Shown: positions 9,291 to 22,900, numbered from the stretch's first letter. The stretch is 64,000 nucleotides of DNA from Enoplolaimus lenunculus (GCA_030248215.1 JASANG010002166.1:1-64000), one strand, 5' to 3'. Translations and numbers: made by a program. Notes: a model not told the origin generated them from the letters alone.

Positions 9291-12083
9291 CAAGAATTAA
9301 CACATGCGTGTATGCATTTGACCGTTGATTTGAGCAGTAATTTTGACATTTAAGTCCTATTTGAAGTTCATGTGACAGGTACGTACACCGGGAATTGCTA
9401 TTAGAGCGAGGTTGAAGATTTGCGCAAAGGGGATAATAAAAAACCTGTCGGCAAAACGGTTTCGAGTATTTATTCAACGGCAAATTTTCAATTGGATATT
9501 ATATTTGGCAGAAACTAATCTAGTCGTGCATGCGCGGACAGATGTTCGAAATATAACCTATTTAAGAATTTACTCTTTTTGAACTAATAGGTCACAGGTA
9601 ACACGTAAATTGTCAAAAAGGGGGTCAAATGATATATAAAAATTCGAAATGGGGTGTTTGTGTTTACAAACTGAAAAATATCAAAAAACTGTTTACAAAA
9701 ATTCCAAAAGGGTTTTAACCTGTAACATTTTTAGTAACACCGTTGTTCCGTTGCACAGTATGTACTGTTTGGATATCGGTGAATTGCAGGTCTATGACGA
9801 TTGCCAAAACAACAATTGCTCAAACGAGAATTGCTCAAACGAGCAACAATTGTCCAATCCAGTTTCGTCTTTCGTGCTGTTCATAATTCAAATCATTTGT
9901 GTCTACAAGAGTCAAAATTCTTGGAATTTCAATGGCTCACGATTGGTCATGCGCGGTCATTTATTATCATGGCTCAAATGTTTGACCCATGTGAGACGCT
10001 GTCTGGTATCCAGATAAAAGTACAGAAATTTTCTCCAAATCGAACCATTTTAGGGCAAACGCCAGCCGTTGGGATAACGGAAAAAGGCTCCATTTTTAAA
10101 TGCATTTACACATTTTATCCCCACAGCATAGTGGAATTCACGCGAATTTAAAAATCAAACCCGCCACGCGGTCCGCGGCATATCCGTCTTTGCTACATTC
10201 CAACGATATATAACAGCTATGAATTGTCGTGTGTGGTAATCGCCACAATCTGGTGAACTACACCATACGTTTGTCGACCGTGTGATTTATAATTTTCTTG
10301 CAGCTTTCAGTCAAATTACAGACGTTCAATTATATATACATATTTATATATAATTTATATTAATATATACATATATAGAATTTCGATATATTTCAAAAAC
10401 CTGATATAATATATCTTTAAAATTTTGAAACCTATCTCCAACGTCGTCGTATAACTCAATTTCAAATGCCCAAAAATCCCTGGCCTTTGTTTTGTTCTGT
10501 TTTAACGTATCTTCAATTAGCTTTTGGTTCAAAAAACATGGTATTAGCTAAGATTTCGAAAAAGAATGTGGTTACGTTTTTTATAAAAAATTTCCATGTA
10601 TAACATACAAACCTTCACAAATGTGTATAAACAAATCAAGCCGGGACTTTGACGCCAAAAGACTCTCCTGCGGTCACTTAGCGAGACAATACCATGTTGT
10701 TTCAAGGCGTTCCGTGAAAACTGTTGGTTCCATTTTGAAAAGTTTAAACCCAGCTTGTAAGTCGGGTCTTGTGCAAATGCTTCCGTTTGCCCCTTTTTAA
10801 AATTGTTTCGCCTCCATGAACTTTGAACCGTTTCGTAGCTCTTGGTCCAACTTGAGCTATAACGTTGTTTTATAATTGCAAAATGCGATATTTTCCGATT
10901 AAACCTTGCAATAAATCAAAATTCAATTCACTCTACCTTTCACATGTTTTAGATTATCTTTTCAGCTTTTATGATATTTTTTAAACCGTATTAGTATATT
11001 TATCGAAGTATATATATATAATATTATATATATATATATATATAAACGTATATATAAATGTATATATAATTATATTATATGTATATATCTATGTATATAT
11101 TATATGTTTTGTTGATTAATTAGATCATGGTTAATATTTGCACTAAGGTCACGAAAGCTACAGTTGATGCCTTTAAACTCTATATTTTGGCCGTATCAAT
11201 CGAATTAAACAGGCGTCAGTTATGCAGCAGGCGGTTTATATGAGAGAAACTTGAGTTTATATTTTGGTTCTTTTGGATACTTGTCGATGACAGCGGTGGA
11301 TCCAGTTATTTCTAATGGGGCGCGTGGGTTGGTAAACGTTATGAGTATGTTATATACATATGTGCCGGTTTTGTGATGGGGAAAAATTGTAAGGTATTGA
11401 CCGTACCATTTTATTGCAACAAATTTTCTGACGAGGGAAGGGGGTACGACCCGTCGCTCCCTTTGTTTTAATTCCAGTAATTTCTTATATTTCACAAATA
11501 ATCTATGATTATCTGTTCGCTTATGATTTTTACTGATTATGTATCGTTTAAAGCTGAGCTCACAAACGGTTGATCGTAATTATCTTCGTTGAATGATTAC
11601 AATTTTAGATAATCAATTTGCTGAGATAACAAATTTATATTTATTTTTAAGTTACAACCTTTTACATCTTTGCAAAAATCGTTGTATTGTTAGCAAAACA
11701 GGAATGGATTCTTCCGATCTTGCCTCATATGAGACAGACAGCTTCATTTTTTTGCTGTGTGGAGGTGCAATGGCGTTCAACGTCTAACATTTATTTGTGG
11801 GGCGGTTTTTTGTAGCCTTTAATCATTAATCATCCTGCCTGTAGCCAAATATTTGAATATATATCCAAATATTTGGCTATAGACAGAAAGATTAGTGATT
11901 AATCGCGGGAGACTTTGTACTTTTTTGGCATTAAATATTTAGTGGCAGTCTATGATTGCACGTTGAAATTCAACTGAAATATGACACGGTAATAGATTAA
12001 ACATGTAATAACAGACTGTATTGTAACGAAATATAAATTATTTTTTTGCAGTCTTTTCTCCCGGAGAAATAATGTAGTCTAAA
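9291..12083. other. Intergenic, AT-rich, no recognisable gene
   Basis: Contains two TA-rich low-complexity stretches (about 10325-10385 and 11010-11110) and a possible hAT terminus near 11290 (CAGCGGTGGATCCAG). The longest open frames, about 120 codons at 9649-10017 and 116 at 9801-10151, overlap in different frames and look random. Confidence 0.45.
11010..11110. repeat. TA-rich low-complexity tract
   Basis: About 100 bp of imperfect (TA)n interspersed with ATATGTATATAT-type variants. It lies in intergenic DNA with no gene nearby. Confidence 0.8.
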
Positions 12084-12248
12084 CAGGCCTGTAGCCAAGG
12101 GGGGCAGAGAGGGGCTCAGCTCCCCCTGAAAAATTTTGCCCCCCCCCCAGGAAATTTTCAACCTTACTCGTAAGTCATTGAATACCCTTGAATGCCCCTC
12201 TTGAAATAATCTTAACCCCCCTATCAAGGTGAGCTGGCTACGGACCTG
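12084..12248. mobile_element. hAT-like MITE (GCGTAGCC family), copy 2
   Basis: The ends are CAGGCCTGTAGCCAAGG and, in reverse complement, CAGGTCCGTAGCCAGC. The flanks AGTCTAAA (12076-12083) and AGCCTAAA (12249-12256) form an 8-bp target duplication with one mismatch. Its interior GAAAATTTTCAACCTTACTC is the reverse complement of interior sequence in the element at 8320-8624, so the two are one family in opposite orientation. CAG-type ends with 8-bp duplications are typical of the hAT superfamily. Confidence 0.65.
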
Positions 12249-12256
12249 AGCCTAAA

Positions 12257-15033
12257 TGTATTCTATTTCGCTGGAAGGGAGTCCCTACGCCCGTAACCAT
12301 ACCGGGCTTTTTATGAGGGAAAATGAAATTTTATCTTCGTTTAAAATTAGCAAACCCAAATTAGAAACAAACATCAAAATTTTCTCGCTCGTTTCGCTCG
12401 CGAAAATTCAGCCTTATCAATGTTCGTATGCGGCATTTCTGTGTAGTAATTGCCGGCCGCCGATAAACAAATTTCGTTCAGAATTGTGTGTTGCTTTGAG
12501 TTTCGTTATTTCACCATATTGTCGTTTTCAAAAAGTTAATAGGATTGTTGTTGCACCTTCTGTGCACACTCAGATGCGTTTAACCCTTAGTAACGCTGCA
12601 ACTCGTGTTTAATGTTTTTAAACCACTTTGATAAGTGCGGCCAAACCCCCCACAAAAATTACCCACTCATCCCTCCCCCGAGGATTTTTTACTACCTCCC
12701 CCCCGCAAATTTTTTACTACCTACGCATCCAAAATTTTATTTACCACATCCCCCACGGAATTTTCGAATTTTCCCGCAGCGGCCCACCGAGAGCAAATCC
12801 TACTAACGCGCAGAGCCTAAAGCCATATTTTTTCAGTTTAGATCGTTCTTCCGCTGTTGTTTGTCCGTACGAGATATCTTAGCATAGACCGGTATTTGTT
12901 CTACAACATTAGCTTCATTTGTTGTCTTGTTCCTGCAGTACATGATCGAATAATTAAACAAAACAGTTTAATTTTAAATTTTAGAAAACAATTTTTAAGG
13001 TTTTCGAGATATTTACGTTTGAAAATAAAATATTGCATGGCGGTTCGAATTTGTGAAATCGATTTGTCGAGCTGTAACAACTGAGATGGATTCGCTGTAC
13101 AAAACGACTATTATACACGTAAAGCGTAACCCTACTGCGACCGAAACGACTCCAAAGATATGATTATTTTGTGCTTATCTCTTTTAGCTTTAAAGATCAA
13201 CGGCCCGTTGATCTCATACAGAATCAAGATTTCGTCATCTTGTTGAGGGTTCCAACTTCCAAATGGTTCACCTGGAATTTAGCCCTGTTCGGGTACGGCA
13301 AGAATAGAAAAAATACACGTTGTTCGTGCAAATGTAGACGTAACCAAGTTGGTTAAAAACCAGTAGAAGGGAAGCGTCGAAGATATAACAGTGGAAAAAA
13401 ACTCACGAGCGAAGCGAGCAAAAAGCTGGACGCCATTTTAGTGCTAGAATTTAATACAAAATGTAAATTTTAAACCTTTTGAGGGCCAACGCCGTAGTGC
13501 CATTCCTGGAACGGCCAGTGCTGTTCGAGCTACGTAGAGCAACAATTGCTCGCTTTAGATTGTCTAGTTTTTAACTGAGACAAATAGGTTGTTCTGGAGT
13601 CAATTTTTTGATTTCAAAAATGTTCAAGTTGAATGAACCTGTTTACTCAAAGGTTTTTGTTAAAAAAAGTTGTGCAACTTCGAATCAGGTTCGACACGAC
13701 ACCAGTTATGCTATGAGCTTCCTTGATGCTGTAGCCTGCACGTGAGTAAACATTTCTAACTTTTTTCCGTGTTTACTTTTCGACTCCTTTTTCCGTGTTG
13801 GTAAACAAGCCTGTATTGTCAACCACCACCGCTGTGAAATTCGATATATCACATTTTTAATGAACAGTTTTTTGTTACACAGCCGGGTCTTATAATCGTT
13901 ATTTTAGTAATGATATATAGTACTTTCCTGAGTTGCTGAACTGACTTGCAATAACAGATGAACGAATTGAGAACACTAATTCTGACGCGAGTATATGCTC
14001 GCGTATAATGATTTTAGAAATTTTAATTTTGCCGCAAACGCAAAATAATTTAATTTTTATATTCTACGCATTTTGTCAGATTTAGTGTTTTTAGCTCTGC
14101 CGTTTACCATTCTTTTACTACTTACTAATTTAGCGGAAATTCTTTTATTGTGCAATGCCGAACTCTCATTTTAATATATCTTTAACTTTGCTGTAATAAA
14201 ACCCTTAAAAACTCCCCAATAGGCACATCCAACGGTAATTTAGCTATCCAACTATGTGAATTTTTGTGCCACACTAAAATCAGTGAACGCAAAAAAATAG
14301 TCAATAAATTTAAGCTTTCTAGTGTCCCGTTCTGCCTTTAAACTACCGTTTGATCAAAACAATATATTGAATTTGAGCTAGAGTTTGCGTGACTTCAATC
14401 AACTTACATAAATGTTCATTGCTAGTAGTGGTCGATGCAGAAATTTCTGAAAACGAAGGGGCGAACAATGATGGTTGTGGAAAAAAACTCACGAGCGAAG
14501 CGATCGAGAATCCGAGTGCCATTTTAGTGCTCAACTTTCATGCAAAAATTTTTGATTCCTGTTTGGGGTGGTTGAGGAGGGTTTGGTCGAGACGGGCACC
14601 CTGGGATCCGCCAATGATTATTGCCAGTGTTTTAGTTCGTAGAAACAACTGATGTTTTCGACATTTCTATTATTGTATCATCCTGATTGTTTTGAACAAT
14701 CTAAACCTCGTAGCTTTAAACACAGTCTTGTGCTCGTACTGTTGAAATAGAACGAGCATACAGCCCCATAAGAACTAAAAAGTGGGGCAAAAATTGAAAT
14801 TTATTTTAGTTAAGACTTAAGGTCAGCCGTAAACACCATATCCGGCCAATTAATAATGGGCTTCGCGTTAGCCTTATCCTAAACGTGTAGTTAAGGATCC
14901 ATTTTCGCTCGGCTGTAATTTACCATCCGTGGCTGGGCTTAATAGCGATCGTACAATAATTTTCTTTGTTTCTTAATGATTAGTTAAGCTTTAGTGTTAA
15001 TTAATTATATTATTAAACAAATTGAAGTTTAGA
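12257..15033. other. Intergenic with repeat fragments
   Basis: No exon with both splice support and a plausible product was found. Bases 13391-13450 and 14477-14531 are two copies of one repeat (GTGGAAAAAAACTCACGAGC then GAAGCGA and GCCATTTTAGTGCT); a third, more diverged copy is near 25938-26010. The last ~200 bp should include the LITAF-like promoter, but no clear TATA box or initiator stands out. Confidence 0.45.
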
Positions 15034-17012
15034 ATGTCTGCCGAAAAGCCTCCTAAGCAGACTAACGGTACGTTTTAGCTTTGGAACAATTATTACCAAA
15101 TTTGTATGACATTTGAACGAATTGTACACTTAAACGCATATCTTAACATATATCTTTGAGTTAAAAGCAATGAACAAAGATGCCGACAGGCAACGATACT
15201 GTTTTCAACTGCAATTTCGGCCCATTATGCCAATACAAGCTTAATATTGTATATTTTTTCAAGTTTAATAATACTTGCAATTCATTGTTGCTATTAATTA
15301 GCGTATAGCATAACGTATTCCTCAGCCTACGTCTAAGCTTCAACGCCAGGAAAACTATAAACCTACGTCAAAGTGTAATGAATAACTACTAAGACAGTAA
15401 CAAGCGATACTGCAATGTCCAATGTTAGATCAGATTTCAAATTTCGTTCCAGTCGTAATGTTTTTCAAAGTTTTTCTTTCTTATTTTAGCAGGATATCCC
15501 ACAATTCCCGGAAGTACCGGGCCTGCCACGGAGCTACCGCCTCCTTATCCTGGTAAGTCAAGAGCACCATTTTTTTACTATAATTAGTTTACTGGCATTG
15601 TTTTCGAGACGACAAACTAAGTGTAGTTTTGTTCCAAAAATTTGATAAAAATTGTTGATGCAAGATTAGCTTGAAGAAGCTTAGTAATAGTTTTATTTCA
15701 CGTCGGTATATAACGTCAATAAATTGTGACAGGGTTAAAAAAACGATTTATATGTAGACTTTAAAATCCAGCAAGATATTATACTGTCGGTAAAAGTGTG
15801 TTTTCACCCGTCTTTTTGAAAATTTCTTTGGATTTCGCCGGTATACCAGTTCAGTAACTGATTTACTTTCGCCACAAAACGTTTCCTCGTACACCATAAT
15901 AGCTGGATCAATAAATCAGGCTTACAATTAGCTTACGCTTAGGTTTAGGAAAAAATAAAGACTAATCGTGCGGAAGGGAATCTTTTGTCTTTTATCACAA
16001 AAACACTATTGTGGGGTTAGCAAACAAGCTACCAAACTAGGATATTGGCGAATATATTTCCCATAAAATTTTTAAAACGACAGCGAAAAAAACACTTTTA
16101 CAGATGGCAGAATAACCTACTGGACAACATTATTTTTGCAGGTACCGCTGGGACCGTCCGGACAGCGGGTGTTCCGTATCCGCACGGCGAGCAAGCCGTA
16201 TCGGGAACCACAACAATAATTGTCGCAGCACCTCGTATGCGATACGGTGATATGCCACAACACGTCAAATGTCCAAATTGTCACCAAGAAATTGTGACCG
16301 AAACCAATGCAACGCCTGGTTTACTCCCGTGGATAATTTGTGCTGTGTTAGCGTTTACTGGGTGCGTCTTGTGAGCGATATTTAAGTCTGTCGTGTCTAA
16401 TGTGTCTGATACTAGCGTTGTTTTTAAAATTAAGACCCGGTAATGTTGCGCTGTACTCCCCGTGTGCTGCCGGACGCCGCTAGCGAATATTTTTTGCAAG
16501 CAACGCATATCGGTGGAAAGCTTCATGTACGTATCGCTATTCCTTTAACACATCGCATATAGCCGTAATGAACATACATCAAAATTATTAAAATTGCAAA
16601 ATTTTGATAAAACCTACTTGTCAAAAGCCATTTCACCAATTGCGATATAACCATGAACTGAACATATTTCAGCCAATTAGAACTTTTAGAAGTTACAGCA
16701 TAAAAAATTATCTTAAAATAAAATATTAATCAAATATTAACATGCTGATTTTCCCATCTCTACAACAATTCTTTTGATCTTTGTCATATACCGAGCTGAC
16801 CCTGGTTTTTTGTACTATTAATTCGTTTATCGACCGAATTTATTTTTGTAACTTCGAGTAATAACCATTTCTTTTTGTAATGTTTCAGACTTTTTCTTTT
16901 GATTCCGTTGTTTTTCTCGTGTGTGCCTTTTTGTATTCGACAATGCCTTGACATTGAACATCGGTGTCCAAACTGTAAAGCGTATTTGGGCAAATTGGTT
17001 CGAATTGGGTAA
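15034..17012 (+). CDS. LITAF-domain protein (LITAF/CDIP family), four exons
   Basis: Exons 15034-15067, 15493-15552, 16142-16361 and 16889-17012 join in frame to 145 codons plus TAA. Residues 1-70 are short, proline-rich and polar, with a PPPY motif near residues 26-30. Family members use PPxY to bind WW-domain ubiquitin ligases of the NEDD4 type. From residue 72 the LITAF domain follows: CPNC (C75, C78), a hydrophobic segment (LLPWIICAVLAF then LFLLIPLFF) that in this family dips into the endosomal or lysosomal membrane from the cytosol, and HRCPNCKAYLG (C131, C134), the second half of the zinc site. The length is normal for the family. Exon 2 has a tandem acceptor TAGCAG, so one extra alanine codon is possible (start 15490). 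A GGCC-family MITE begins 27 bp after the stop. LITAF and CDIP1 subtypes cannot be separated by eye. Confidence 0.9.
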
Positions 17013-17039
17013 GTCGATGATAACTGTGTTGGCACCCAT

Positions 17040-17236
17040 GTATAGAACAGGGCCGGAACGTTTTTGTGCAGGGCTATAATAGAGTTAGGTGAAAGCTTTA
17101 GACTAACTATATTTGATTAGGCTTAGGATGCGGCTTAGGCTAATGCTTAGAAATAGGCTCATCCTGACTTTTAGGCTTAGGCTTATGCCTAAGCTTAGGA
17201 ATATGCTTTTACTACTGTTCCGGCCCTGTTCTATAC
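17040..17236. mobile_element. GGCC/TTAGGC-family MITE directly downstream of the LITAF-like stop
   Basis: A perfect 20-bp inverted terminal repeat, GTATAGAACAGGGCCGGAAC, bounds about 197 bp whose interior is rich in GCTTAGGCTTAGG hexamers. The usual outer GGCCAAT bases are degraded here. It probably lies in the 3' UTR or at the cleavage region of the LITAF-like gene. Confidence 0.75.
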
Positions 17237-17518
17237 ACAGACCATTGTGTTTAATTAAAAAATAACTTGTTAGAATTTAGATTGATTAAAGAATTACAGC
17301 GAAAGTTTAACGCAATTTAGTGAAAGTATAATTTTAGTATGAGGATCAAGTACATTAAGGCTGGTGTTACTGAATAATGTTTTAAGTCTGTTTTGCTTTT
17401 AAATACAGATTTATATAAAATATCCTATACGCCATAGTAAAATATATAAATGCTACTTTCCAGTGTACCTTCTAGCGGCGTAGCATTCGCCTATTAATGG
17501 TGACACTATACCTATTTT

Positions 17519-17720
17519 GGCCCATGTAAAGATCAGGGGCGGAGAGTGTTTCTGTGGTACTAGAATATAATAACCATAAGCTTTAGGCTTATTTTTTTGC
17601 TTGGCTTAGCCTTAGGCTTAGGAATATGCTCATTCTTGTGCTTACGTTTAGGCTTTGGCTTAGGCTTACACCTTGGAATATGCTTATATTACTGTTCCGC
17701 CCGTGTTCTTTACATTGGCC
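17519..17720. mobile_element. GGCC/TTAGGC-family MITE
   Basis: The left end is GGCCCATGTAAAGATCAGGG and the right end in reverse complement is GGCCAATGTAAAGAACACGG. Length is 202 bp, with a TTAGGC-like interior. The flanks CCTATTTT and CATACTTT match at six of eight positions, a weak target duplication. Confidence 0.75.
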
Positions 17721-18917
17721 CATACTTTTGATAATGTCCGGTGCCATCTGTGACCATTCGATGCCGCCCGGCACCGTACCGCAACGCACCTGTATTGGTG
17801 CATGGCATAGCATATCAAATTGTAAACCAGTTTTTTGACTTGCGACACCGTCCGGCACCACTTTTCACTTGTAGCGTGCCAATGATTCAGATGACGCATG
17901 ACATGTATAGCACCACCCATGGGCTCTTATACACGTTCCCCTAACAGGTTAACCTCAAGCTTAATCTTAGGTTTAGGTTTCGGAAAAGGCTTGCCTAAGC
18001 GTAAGCCCACACTTTTGCCTAATCCTAAGCGTTAACTTTAAATGTGGGGTAAAGTGTACAAGAACACCAACTTTATGGTTACTTGTATCAACATTAAACC
18101 AGTGTGACTGCTATGCTTATTATTTTCTTGTGTCTTTAGGTTCATTTAAAAAAATTTCATGTTTCAGTGGTGCTAGTCCGTAGGGGTATTTTGGCCAAAC
18201 TGATTCGTATGCCGTAAAAACGGTATATCGTGCTAAAGATACGAGTACTTCATTCTGGCAAAGCGACAGTTTCGGGTTCACAAATAGTTGCAATGCTGAT
18301 TAATATACAGCCTGATTCATATGTTATTTTATTCCCACGATGGATATTATGTATTTTATACCGAGTGTACCAAAACGGATTCTTTGAGTTTCACCTTGCA
18401 ATAGTTTTACAGTTTTATCTCGTACATTCTCTATTTCAATGGTTTATTTGCTTTCTAAACGGTAATAAAAAAGGTTATTTTGTATTGGCGGTTTAATAAT
18501 TATACGGAAAAATTTTTGTGTTACGAAATTTTACAGTTTTAAAGTTTGTTGTTAGTATCAATTTTTTCGATATTTCAAGATTTACTTAGTGTGCCGACAA
18601 TGCAAATTTTTTGACTTTACACCCTCACTATATTTATTATCTATTAGACTAGAAAACACATTGGAAGCTTCAAATGAAACGTTGCATCGCAAAATTTTCA
18701 GCACGTCAGGCAGGGCCTGCGTGTTGGTGCTGGATTCAGTACTTTTCGAATAGTGTAGTTCCAGGAACAAAATATTTCGATAATTTTCACAGATCAGCAA
18801 TCAGGAATCGTTAATACGCAGCGGGTCAAAATTTTTGCAGAAACAGCAACGAAAGAATACGTAACATAGAATCCTTTTTAATGCAGATTATAAATTTTTG
18901 AGCCGGCAAGTTGAAGC
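17721..18917. other. Intergenic with a GC-richer block and a TTAGGC-type fragment
   Basis: 17735-17890 is GC-richer than its surroundings and contains repeated GTCCGG(C/T)(A/G)CC motifs, probably an old repeat. 17945-18065 contains CCTAAGC-type hexamers ending in AAATGTGGGGTAAAGTGTAC, similar to 43880-43995. No gene is supported. Confidence 0.4.
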
Positions 18918-19118
18918 GGCCAATGTATAGAACAGGGCCGGAACAGTAGTATCAGCATATTTCTAAGCTTAAGCCTAAGCCAAAGCCCAAGCGTAAGGAT
19001 GAACCTATTCCTAAGTCAAAACCTAAGCCAAAGCAGCAAAAAAAGTTTGTCTAAAGCTTAAACTGACTGTATCAGAGTTCCGCAGGAAAATGATCCAACC
19101 CTGTTCTATACATAGGCC
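18918..19118. mobile_element. GGCC/TTAGGC-family MITE with perfect 8-bp target duplication
   Basis: GTTGAAGC occurs at 18910-18917 and again at 19119-19126, immediately outside a 201-bp element. The ends are GGCCAATGTATAGAACAGGG and, in reverse complement, GGCCTATGTATAGAACAGGG. The interior is CCTAAGCC-rich. This copy and the one at 40716 define the family ends. Confidence 0.9.
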
Positions 19119-19126
19119 GTTGAAGC

Positions 19127-19942
19127 TGTCCGAAGCCAAAAATTATAATCTTTGATATCTGTGATATTATGACGTATTGTACAGGGCTTAAAGTAATGTG
19201 TTATTTCTTTGTGTATTCGCATTATTTTTATATTTTAAGGTATGTATTTTAGTTTGAATTGTCTTTTTTACAATTGCTCGATTGCCAGTTAAGTATGTGA
19301 AATCTGCGAGATAGAGTAAACAAGAAATAGTCACATTTTCTTAGCTGTCTAACTTATCAACTTTCATAAAATTTAATTGGTTGCTTATTTATTAATCAGG
19401 CCTAAGCCTAAACGTAAGGTTAATCTATAGCTTAATTATAATTTAATGCTGTCCTGCGGGAAACGGGACACCCCTAAAAGCAACATGGCCGGCATGGTGC
19501 ATATATGTATATGTTTAAATAAATTTATCGTTAGTCAGCGTTTTTTGAAAAAGAGCGAGTTATAACGCACAATGTCAATTTAAATTTGCTAAACAGAAGG
19601 TTGCAATACTTTTCAGATTTTTTACAATCAGACACACTGATCCAGGAAGTGAAATGAATAGCATTCCTGGGGATACATTTAATGATTCATGTTGAAATAT
19701 TCAACTGATTTAACTCAGCTCGGCGAGTTTTTCAGTGGCGTAGCCAGAATTTCAGTTCGGGAATTGAAAACGTTTATAAAGATTTTTATCTCACCAGAAG
19801 GTTATTAAATGTCGTTTAAAACTGCTCTTCTTGTCTCCAGAAATTTGAGTAAGGGGTTATATTTCGTCTACATCTACCGTTTTATACACCACTGGACCCT
19901 GTGTAGGCTTCTGCTATTATATATTCAAACTGAAGGGGTTTC
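19127..19942. other. Intergenic, possible 3' flank of the minus-strand membrane-protein gene
   Basis: Contains a CCTAAGCCTAAACG fragment near 19400 and a single hAT-type terminus, CAGTGGCGTAGCCAG, near 19735. No exon was recognised. Confidence 0.4.
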
Positions 19943-22900
19943 TCATTTCTGCGGCGCGGTCCCACGCTCAACGCTGGCTTCACCTTCGGAACTGCTTTCC
20001 GTTTCTGACGTCTCTTCTGATGACGCGGAACCAGAACTCGATGGTCCAACACGACTTCCGGTCGATGTACGTCCGGATGCGCTTTCAGAAGCAGCCATAA
20101 TGGTTCCGGTTGTGGCGGAGGCTTGTTTCAATATTGAAGGTAATGGCTGTTGTAAGTGTGCGGCATCCAAGCTTGCAATTGATGCCTGGATGTTTACGTC
20201 TTGGACGCTTGGGGTTCGTTGTGCTTAAAATATTGCAGGAATATTGTGGTTTAATTTTTGCATAATTTATTAAAGGTCAAATGTTAAAAGTTATTTGTGT
20301 TTTATAATAAAAACTCCAGAATAAAATAATGATAAGTATTGTCATATCCGAAGTTTCTAACCAATTGAGACCCGGCTTGTAGCTGCGATGGGTCTGCAGT
20401 TGCGCTCATTTCCCCAAGGAAAATTTAGTCAATTGAAAATGGGCGATTCTCGAGTAAATTGAGCGAAATCCGTACGTGACCTTCATTGAACTGTTTTGAC
20501 CCTCGCTATCTCGTTGGGCTTTTTACCAGCTAGATTTGATAACAGTATGAGATTGCAAATTGAAAATACGTTACTTACATATTTCATACTGCGGTTAAAT
20601 CTTCTGTGAATAATTAGCCAATTTATAGAAAAGAGCCGTATTACTGTAGTATAAGCTTATTTTTAAAAATTCTAAGCCAAACTTAAGCTTGACCATAAAA
20701 AGTCTTTTTACAAAGTGTTTAGTTTTCTAAAGTTAGGAAACGGCCGCGATTACACTATACGTACGGTAATGAATTCATATAAGTCACTTATTTTTCCGAT
20801 AAAAAACAAAGCTTAAGATAAATTTATACAATTGCTTTCCAGAGTTTAGATAAAAAATTTTTTATATTTTTACCGCCAGTGGGCTGCAGTTTAGTCAGAC
20901 TTGGCGGTTGCGCAACTGGTGCTTTTTGGAGCTGAGGTTGTGCGTACGGTGGTGTTTTTGAACTCAACGACGAACGCTGGGTTGGATCTTTCGTTGAACC
21001 TCGTACCGATGGTATAAATTTTGTCGCTTTTGTTTCCTGTAAAAATTTACACATATTTTATTCTGATTTTATTGAAGTCGCTCGACCAATTTTTGGTCGT
21101 CACCGAAAAAATTAAAATTTTCAAAATAAATTATTTCTAATGATTTTTTCGTAGTTTTTTGAAGGGTTTTTATAGTTTTTCTTGGCGTTAACAAAATAGG
21201 CTTCATTCAGCATTGATAAATCCGCCGTAGAGAACTATAGTAATTGGATCGGGAGCTGCATAAGCAACTTTACAATTGGACGCAACCCGGGGCCGTTCGG
21301 GACATACACCGACCCTAAGGCCGATTTGTGTTGCGGGTACCCAAAAAAGTTTCGATGAAAAAAAACGTTGGTAAAAATTTGTGTTCCATTCAAAGTTTTC
21401 ATATTTGCCACACTTCTCACGGGCCCTTCCTTCTGAAGGCGTGAAATCTAAGGTCGCAGCCTCCGCTACTGAATGCAACAGTAGGCAGAAAAATCTGAGC
21501 TGGTGACCGGTGCGCTGTTTGGCCAAAGTATAAAACAGGCGCGGAACAGTAGTATAAGCATATACCTAAGCCTAAGCCTAAGTCTAAGCCCAAACCAGGC
21601 AAAAAATTAGTCTAAACCTTAAGCGTACTCTATTCTAGTCCCACAGAAGCACGTTCCGCCCCTGATCTTTATATGGTCCAGCTGTTTTAAAATATTAGAA
21701 CTGACACTAAACGTCAAACCGGTGTTGAAGTAAAACGTTTCAAACGGACATTTTGTGATTTCAATTTTTGTTGGTCTAACAATAACAATTTGTGCGTTTT
21801 ACCTTTGGCTGTTTTTGTACTTTCGTGCTGGCGATATCAGATCCTTTCGAACGTTGACTTTCAGCTCTGGGTCCAGTAGTAATTTCTATAAAACATATTG
21901 GCTGAATTTCTGAAACCTTTGACTTAAGCACTGCTTCATGTTTAAGTATGTTCTAAGATTGTACTTATTTATGTTAAGCAAATACTTTAAGCCACAAGCA
22001 AAATTGGATGCAATGCAGACTGCTAGTTCAGACACTTGGTCTAATTGAGATTGTAGACCCATGCTACCTCCTAAAATAGCAATAAAGCAAAACTATAAAT
22101 AGCTTATTTGTCGTACTTCTGTTTTTGATCCAAAAGCGAAGTATTTACTTAAGTTTGCGACTTATATTAAACAATTAAACCATAACTAAAGTCAATACTG
22201 CAAATACTTAAGTAACACTTCAGAAACCCAATCATTGGTTCGTAACATTTAATATCCACTATTTGCTGCATCTTTTAGAGAAAAATTATTTTCGCCGGTG
22301 GCCGTCATCAAATATTGAAATGCTGAACCAGATATTTGCAAACATTTGAATTCAGGAATGAAATCAATTTTACTCTGAGTCATTTGAACGACAATACTCA
22401 AATGTTTATCTGTTAGAACAAAACTGGGTAATTTTAGTTCTGCTTAATTGACAATTATATAGACGTTTATTTTAAATAATGATAACATTATTCTGTTTGC
22501 TGCGTTTTATATGAGACCGTCTTTAAACATTTATATTCTTAATTTTGCACATTGCACGCGTGATTTTATGAGCTTATCCCGGTTGTTTGTCGTAGCCGTC
22601 GACATATAGATTTGTCAGCTAGTTTCACGTTAATAATTATCACCTTTCATTGCTATACCTTCTGCAACTTTACAACTTTTCAGGTAAAATTAGTGTTGTG
22701 ATTTTGTATTATCAAATACTGACGCAAAATCTACCCATTCTTCAGGTTTAATTTATGTATCCGTAAGTATACCTGGGCACCATTTATACGAAATATCAAG
22801 GTAATTATTCAAAATTTGTATAGTAACCGCAAACAATATGTCAATTTTTCGGACATTACGGTACAACGTAAGGTTTGTTTCCGGTTCCGGCCTTGCCGGA

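Noticed and set aside
9020-9483. Open frames with nonapeptide repeats
   Set aside because: By-product of the 27-bp tandem array; no promoter, splice or homology support.
17040-17236. Interstitial telomere sequence (TTAGGC-like runs)
   Set aside because: The hexamers are short, imperfect, bounded by inverted repeats and recur in every MITE copy, so they belong to the transposon family.
19809-20228. 139-codon plus-strand open frame
   Set aside because: It is antisense to the terminal exon of the membrane-protein gene, whose phases agree across seven exons.
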